Shown here: positions 59,529 through 64,000 of the stretch, piece after piece | Layout of the letters: every line of letters starts with the position of its first letter | Position numbering within the stretch: position 1 is the first letter of the stretch | Assembly (NCBI GenBank): GCA_016214125.1 | Contig: JACRPC010000027.1 | Location: forward strand, 1-64,000 | DNA length: 64,000 bases | From: Rhodospirillales bacterium | GTDB taxonomy: Bacteria > Pseudomonadota > Alphaproteobacteria > Rhodospirillales > WMHbin7 | Reading direction: 5' to 3' | The notes under the pieces: model-generated | Seen by the model: the letters and a program-made list of their open reading frames with translations, nothing else | Database searches by the model: none | Told to the model about the DNA's origin: nothing | Position numbers and translations under genes: made by a program

Positions 59529-60926
59529 CTATTCTCCAATCAAAATACGGGAAATAAGTTCGGAGACCGAAGGAACATAGCCGTTGCTGTAAAGCGGGTC
59601 GCTGGCAAAGCGATAGACGTTATGGCCGGCGAACATCAGTTCCTGCTCGACATCGCGGCCATGGGCGATGTTTTGAAGGGTTTTTTGAATGCAGAAGGAG
59701 CGCGGATCGGGGCGGCGGTTGGTGTTGCCGTCCTCGTTCTGGGCCCAATTGGAAAATAGGCAGGAGGATAGACAGCCCATGCAGGCGTTCTGGTCGTCAC
59801 GGATTTCCTCGGCCTTCTCGGGTTTGACGAAGATCAGGGTGGTGTCGGGGGTGCGCAGGGTCTCGGTAAAGCCCTTGGCCAACCAGCCCTCGACCCGGGC
59901 CTTGTCGGTGGGGGTGAGAAAGACCTGTCGCCCGCGGGCGCCGACGGCAAAGGGCTCGGTGTGCTCGCCGATCGAATCGGCGGTGAAGGTGACCTGGCGG
60001 TCGGAGCGTTCGACCAGCTCCAATAGAAACGCGTTCTTCACCGCCGATGAGTAGAAGCCGGTGGGGCTGAAGCGGTGCAAGAGCACGTCGCCGGGCTTGA
60101 GCGTGGTCAGACGCCGTTTCCAGGCCTCGGGGATCGGGCTTTCCTTGGTCAGAAGCGGCCGGGTGCCGAATTGGAAGGCGACCGGGCCGATCTCGGGATT
60201 GTCGAGCCAATCCTCCCATTCCTTGAGGCACCAGACGCCGCCGGCCATGATCACCGGCACCCGGTCGAGCCCGACCTCGTTCATGGCGGAACGGATTTCG
60301 GCAACGCGCGGGAAAGGCGGCTGCGGCACCAGCGGATCTTCGCTGTTGGAAAGGCCGTTGTGCCCGCCGGCGAGCCAGGGATCTTCGTAGACCACGCCGC
60401 CCAACAGTTCGGGCAGCTTGTGGTAGGCGCGCTTCCACAAAGCCTTGAAGGCGCGGGCGGAGGAGACGATCGGATAGTAATAAACCCGATAATGGGCGGC
60501 GATCTCGGCCACCTTGTAGGGCATGCCGGCGCCGCAGGTGACGCCGTGAATGAGGCCCTTGGCGCCTTCCAAGATGCCGTTCAGCACCCGCTCGGCGCCG
60601 CCCATTTCCCAAAGCACATTGACATGGATGCGGCCCTTGCCGCCGGCGATTTCATGGGCAATTCGGGCCTGATGGATGCCGCCGCGAATGCCAAACGCGA
60701 TCAATTCCTCATGACGTTCGCGCCGGGTGCGGCCGGTATAGATCTGAGGGACAACCTGACCGTTGTCGTCATAGCTGTCGGCGTTGACGCCGGAAAAGGT
60801 GCCAACCCCGCCCGCGGCGGCCCAGGCGCCCGACGAGGAGCCGGTGGTGACCGCCACGCCCTTGCCGCCCTCGATCAAGGGCAGCACTTCCCGCCCGGAA
60901 AGCATGACGCCGTTCAAGGATTTCAC
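59529..60926 (-). CDS. Nitronate monooxygenase-like protein with C-terminal Cys cluster
   Basis: 465 residues from GTG 60926 (MKSLNGVMLSGREVLPLIEG), GGAG eight bases upstream. TIM-barrel FMN oxidoreductase of the NMO/PfaD type: GGVGTFSGVNAD, VTCGAGMPYKVAEIAAHYRV, VPVIMAGGVWCLKEWEDWLD and VAFQFGTRPLLTKESPI. Unusual is the C-terminal cluster Cys382, 385, 389 and 412 (CMGCLSSC), the spacing of a [4Fe-4S] site, and a later tail. It would couple FMN to an Fe-S cluster. It lies 26 bases after GDPD in the pnp operon. Confidence 0.82.
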   Translation of the reverse strand: MKSLNGVMLSGREVLPLIEGGKGVAVTTGSSSGAWAAAGGVGTFSGVNADSYDDNGQVVPQIYTGRTRRERHEELIAFGIRGGIHQARIAHEIAGGKGRIHVNVLWEMGGAERVLNGILEGAKGLIHGVTCGAGMPYKVAEIAAHYRVYYYPIVSSARAFKALWKRAYHKLPELLGGVVYEDPWLAGGHNGLSNSEDPLVPQPPFPRVAEIRSAMNEVGLDRVPVIMAGGVWCLKEWEDWLDNPEIGPVAFQFGTRPLLTKESPIPEAWKRRLTTLKPGDVLLHRFSPTGFYSSAVKNAFLLELVERSDRQVTFTADSIGEHTEPFAVGARGRQVFLTPTDKARVEGWLAKGFTETLRTPDTTLIFVKPEKAEEIRDDQNACMGCLSSCLFSNWAQNEDGNTNRRPDPRSFCIQKTLQNIAHGRDVEQELMFAGHNVYRFASDPLYSNGYVPSVSELISRILIGE

Positions 60927-60952
60927 GAATCCGCTCCCGCTTTGACAACACC

Positions 60953-61678
60953 CTATATAAGCACTTCGGGGTCGTCGGTGAACACTCCATCGACGCCCCA
61001 ACGAAAAAAACGTTCGGCGGTCGGCCGATCATTGACCGTATAGACCAAGACGCCGAATCCCGCATCTTTCGCCGTGGCGACCGCCTTTTGGGTCAAATCG
61101 GCGGCGCCCAAATTGAGAGCGGCGCACTCCAGCGCCTTGGCGTCGACAAGCGCCGCCAGATCGAGATTTCGCGCCAGACGGGCCAGGGGCCAATCGCCCC
61201 GCAACGGCTGGGCGGCCACCAGGGCGGCTTGGGAAAAGCTGGAGATCAGGGGGGCCGTGGCCCCATCGAGCCAAATCTGGCGGGCGGTCGCCATCACCAC
61301 CCGGGCGGTCTCCGCCTCGTCGCCCGGATCGGGTTTGATCTCGATGTTGACGCCCAGGCGCAGCGACGCGATCAAAGCCAGCGCTTCGCTCAGGCTGGGC
61401 ACCGCCTCGCCTTGGAAGGAGGGTGCGAACCAGCCGCCGGCATCGAGTTTGGCGATCTCGGCCCATCGCCGCTCGCGCACCCGTCCCTTCTGGCCGGTGG
61501 TTCGCTCCAGCGTCGAATCGTGAAAGACGATGGGGACGCCATCGGCGGTGAGCCGGGCGTCAAGCTCGACCCAGCTTGTCCCCAATTCGGCGGCGCGCCG
61601 AAACGAGGCCAAAGTGTTCTCGGGCGCGTGCCGAGCCGCCCCGCGATGACCGATCACCTTCGGCCATCGCGGAGCCAT
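60953..61678 (-). CDS. Glycerophosphodiester phosphodiesterase
   Basis: 241 residues. GDPD signature: IGHRGAARHAPENTLASFRR, WVELDARLTADGVPIVFHDS, LGVNIEIKPDPGDEAETARV, VLVYTVNDRPTAERFFRWGV and GVFTDDPEVLI. It hydrolyses glycerophosphodiesters to glycerol-3-phosphate. No signal peptide, so cytoplasmic UgpQ-like. Its start is 3 bases after the pnp stop, so it is translated after pnp. Confidence 0.92.
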   Translation of the reverse strand: MAPRWPKVIGHRGAARHAPENTLASFRRAAELGTSWVELDARLTADGVPIVFHDSTLERTTGQKGRVRERRWAEIAKLDAGGWFAPSFQGEAVPSLSEALALIASLRLGVNIEIKPDPGDEAETARVVMATARQIWLDGATAPLISSFSQAALVAAQPLRGDWPLARLARNLDLAALVDAKALECAALNLGAADLTQKAVATAKDAGFGVLVYTVNDRPTAERFFRWGVDGVFTDDPEVLI

Positions 61679-61681
61679 CGG

Positions 61682-63796
61682 TTACTCGGCCTTCTTGGTC
61701 AGGTCTTCGCCGGTCTGCTGATCGACCTGCTTCATCGACAGCTTGACCTTGCCGCGATCGTCGAAGCCCAGGACCTTCACCTTGACGGTGTCGCCCATCT
61801 TGACGATGTCGGTGGTCTTTTCCACCCGCTTGGGCGCCAGCTCCGAGATATGGACCAGACCGTCGCGCGAGCCCAGGAAGTTGACGAAGGCGCCGAAATC
61901 GACGGTCTTCACCACCTTGCCGGTGTAGATGACGCCAATCTCGGGCTCGGCCACGATGTTGCGGATCCAGCCGATCGCCGCATCCGAGGCGGCGCTGTCG
62001 ACCGCCGAGACTCGGATGGTGCCGTCGTCGTCGATGTCGATCTTGGCGCCGGTGACTTCGCAGATCTCGCGGATCACCTTGCCGCCCGAGCCGATCACCT
62101 CGCGGATCTTGTCCTTGGGGATGTGGATGGTGGTGATGCGCGGCGCGTTGCGGCTGACCTGGTCGCGCGAGTGGTCGATGGCCTTCGCCATCTCGCCCAG
62201 GATGTGCAGGCGGCCGTCGCGCGCCTGACCCAAGGCGATCTTCATGATCTCCTCGGTGATCGAGGTGATCTTGATGTCCATCTGAAGCGCGGTGACGCCG
62301 GTTTCCGAACCGGCAACCTTGAAGTCCATGTCGCCCAGATGGTCCTCGTCGCCCAGGATGTCGGACAGCACGGCGAAGCCGTTGTCCTCCTTGATCAGCC
62401 CCATGGCGATGCCGGCCACCGGCCGCGCCAAAGGCACGCCGGCGTCCATCATCGATAAGGACGAGCCGCAAACGGTGGCCATCGAGGAGGACCCGTTCGA
62501 TTCGGTGATCTCCGAGACGACGCGGATGGTGTAGGGGAATTTGTCGCGTTCGGGCAGCAGCGGATGGACCGAGCGCCAGGCCAGTTTGCCATGCCCGACC
62601 TCGCGCCGACCCGGGCTGCCCATGCGGCCCACTTCGCCCACCGAGTAGGGGGGGAAGTTGTAATGCAGCATGAAGTTTTCCCGGTATTCGCCTTCCAGCG
62701 CGTCGATGATCTGCTCGTCCTGGCCGGTGCCCAGCGTGGTGACCACCATCGCCTGGGTTTCGCCGCGAGTGAAGAGCGCCGAACCGTGGGCGCGCGGCAG
62801 GAAGCCCACCGTGCAATCGATGGGCCGCACCGTCTTGGTGTCGCGGCCGTCGATGCGCTTGCCGGTGGCCAGAATGGCGCCGCGCACGATGTCCTTCTCG
62901 AGGTCCTTGAACAGGCCGCCGATCAGTCCGGAATCGATCTCTTCGGCCGTCAGGGTCTCGATCGCCTGCTTCTTCACCGCCTCGATCTTCTCATGGCGGG
63001 CTTGCTTGGCGGTCTCGCCATAGGCGGCGCGCAGATTGGCCTCGGCCACCGCCTTCAGGCGCTGGCGCGCCTTCTGGGCCTCGGGAGCCTCCTCGGGCAC
63101 TTTCCAAGGTTCCTTGGCGCACTTTTCGGCCAGGCTGATGATGGCGTCGATCACCGGCTGATAGCTCTTGTGGCCGAACATCACGGCGCCCAGCATGATC
63201 TCTTCCGACAGCTCCTTGGCTTCGGATTCGACCATCAGCACGCCCTCGACGGTGCCGGCGACCACCAGATCGAGGCTGGAGCGCGGCTGGTCGGGCTGGA
63301 TGGGGTTGAGCACGTACTGGCCGTCGATGTAGCCGACGCGCGCCGCGCCGATCGGCCCCATGAAGGGAACGCCCGACAAGGTGAGCGCGGCCGAGGCGCC
63401 GACCATGGCGGCGATGTCGGCGTCGTTTTCCAGATCGTGCGACAGCACGGTGAGGATCACCTGGGTTTCGTTGCGGAAGCCGTCGGCGAACAGGGGGCGG
63501 ATCGGGCGGTCGATGAGCCGCGAGGTCAGCGTCTCGCGCTCGCTGGGCCGGCCTTCGCGCTTGAAGAAGCCGCCCGGAATCTTGCCGGCGGCAAACGCCT
63601 TTTCCTGATAATTGACGGTAAGCGGGAAGAAATCGATGCCGGGGCGCACGCTGCGCTGCGCCACCACGGTCGCCAGCACGGTGGTCTCCCCGTAAGTAAC
63701 CAGGACCGCGCCGTCGGCCTGACGGGCGACCTTGCCGGTCTCGATGACGAGCTTGCGCCCGCCCCAAACGAGTTCCTTGCGATAAATATCGAACAT
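61682..63796 (-). CDS. pnp: Polynucleotide phosphorylase
   Basis: 704 residues from ATG 63796 ([20 protein letters not shown]), AAGGA upstream; a frame to 63874 is open but unconserved. Two RNase PH domains ([40 protein letters not shown]), a KH domain ([18 protein letters not shown]) and an S1 domain ([20 protein letters not shown]) follow. It degrades RNA from 3' to 5' and belongs to the degradosome. The rpsO-pnp order is standard. Confidence 0.97.
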   Translation of the reverse strand: MFDIYRKELVWGGRKLVIETGKVARQADGAVLVTYGETTVLATVVAQRSVRPGIDFFPLTVNYQEKAFAAGKIPGGFFKREGRPSERETLTSRLIDRPIRPLFADGFRNETQVILTVLSHDLENDADIAAMVGASAALTLSGVPFMGPIGAARVGYIDGQYVLNPIQPDQPRSSLDLVVAGTVEGVLMVESEAKELSEEIMLGAVMFGHKSYQPVIDAIISLAEKCAKEPWKVPEEAPEAQKARQRLKAVAEANLRAAYGETAKQARHEKIEAVKKQAIETLTAEEIDSGLIGGLFKDLEKDIVRGAILATGKRIDGRDTKTVRPIDCTVGFLPRAHGSALFTRGETQAMVVTTLGTGQDEQIIDALEGEYRENFMLHYNFPPYSVGEVGRMGSPGRREVGHGKLAWRSVHPLLPERDKFPYTIRVVSEITESNGSSSMATVCGSSLSMMDAGVPLARPVAGIAMGLIKEDNGFAVLSDILGDEDHLGDMDFKVAGSETGVTALQMDIKITSITEEIMKIALGQARDGRLHILGEMAKAIDHSRDQVSRNAPRITTIHIPKDKIREVIGSGGKVIREICEVTGAKIDIDDDGTIRVSAVDSAASDAAIGWIRNIVAEPEIGVIYTGKVVKTVDFGAFVNFLGSRDGLVHISELAPKRVEKTTDIVKMGDTVKVKVLGFDDRGKVKLSMKQVDQQTGEDLTKKAE

Positions 63797-63831
63797 GAGT
63801 CTTATCCTTTCAGGAGCCGGCGCCGGATTGC

Positions 63832-63859
63832 GCGGATCGGCTCCAAACGTACGATCCGC
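63832..63859 (-). promoter_or_regulatory. Stem-loop in the rpsO-pnp leader (possible RNase III/PNPase control site)
   Basis: GCGGATCG (63832-63839) and CGATCCGC (63852-63859) form an 8-bp stem with a 12-base loop, 36 bases upstream of the pnp start. A longer stem CCCGCCAAC/GTTGGGCGGG (63891-63899 and 63926-63935, one bulge) lies further up. In E. coli RNase III cuts such a leader hairpin and PNPase represses itself there. The role here is inferred. Confidence 0.5.
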
Positions 63860-63947
63860 TCCCTTCGCCCCCATGGGCGGAATCGGAGCGGTTGGCGGGC
63901 CGGAGCGCCCGATGCGCCCCCTTCACCCGCCCAACTGGGAATGGCTG

Positions 63948-64000
63948 TTACTTGCGCAGGCCCAGGCGTTGGATCAGGGCCTCGTAGCGCGCCGAATTCT
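63948..64000 (-). CDS. rpsO: 30S ribosomal protein S15, C-terminal end (partial)
   Basis: Only the last 17 codons are visible, reading ...NSARYEALIQRLGLRK and TAA, the conserved S15 end (RYEALI.RLGLRK). The gene continues beyond the window. S15 binds 16S rRNA early in 30S assembly. It comes directly before pnp. Confidence 0.95.
   Translation of the reverse strand, partial: NSARYEALIQRLGLRK

Overview
The window is a GC-rich chromosomal segment from an alphaproteobacterium, most likely of the Rhodospirillales (Magnetospirillum-like). The call rests on gene content: the tuf / tRNA-Trp / secE / nusG / rplKAJL / rpoBC block, MipZ, an Irr-type Fur protein, EipB (DUF1849), a Tim14-like J protein, and DUF3422 and TldD proteins. 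Hemerythrin, HemN and a molybdopterin oxidoreductase fit a microaerobic or facultative life. I saw no insertion sequence, prophage, CRISPR array, rRNA gene or clear pseudogene, and no gene-free stretch longer than 300 bases.

Layout. 1-13.9 kb holds the translation and transcription core: tuf end, tRNA-Trp, secE, nusG, rplK, rplA, a structured rplJ leader, rplJ, rplL, a hairpin, rpoB, rpoC, and then aspS instead of the str operon. 13.9-31.5 kb is a signalling and envelope region: a receiver protein with Glu at the phospho-site, a diguanylate cyclase, EipB, an MBL hydrolase facing a SqrR/BigR-like repressor, a pilus N-domain protein, a receiver protein with a degenerate GGDEF, a Sel1-repeat fusion, a MarR regulator, a NatAB-like ABC exporter, a Kef-type antiporter, a pentapeptide-repeat protein, a UbiA prenyltransferase and a membrane diguanylate cyclase. 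31.5-44.4 kb holds ahcY, hemerythrin, a four-gene operon (split transketolase plus two GT61 glycosyltransferases), an OmpA-type lipoprotein, rpsU, tsaB-rimI, ddpX, gph, hemN and mipZ with a Tim14-like J protein. 44.4-51.5 kb holds a Mo-enzyme, an FAD oxidoreductase, a GT4 glycosyltransferase, tldD and DUF3422. 51.6-57 kb has tRNA-Phe, a methyltransferase and the most unusual operon: a transglutaminase-like protein, a tandem-duplicated QueG/reductive-dehalogenase-like Fe-S protein with 16 cluster cysteines, and a benzoate-CoA ligase family enzyme. 57-64 kb holds DUF2459, an exported MetX-like hydrolase, irr, a nitronate-monooxygenase-like protein with an extra Cys cluster, GDPD, pnp and the end of rpsO.

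The candidates most likely to be undescribed are the transglutaminase / double corrinoid Fe-S protein / aryl-CoA ligase operon; the split-transketolase and twin-GT61 operon; the likely c-di-GMP receptor that keeps its I-site but has lost its catalytic motif; and the mipZ / Tim14-like coupling. Functions given for these are inferences from motifs and neighbours. No database search was possible.
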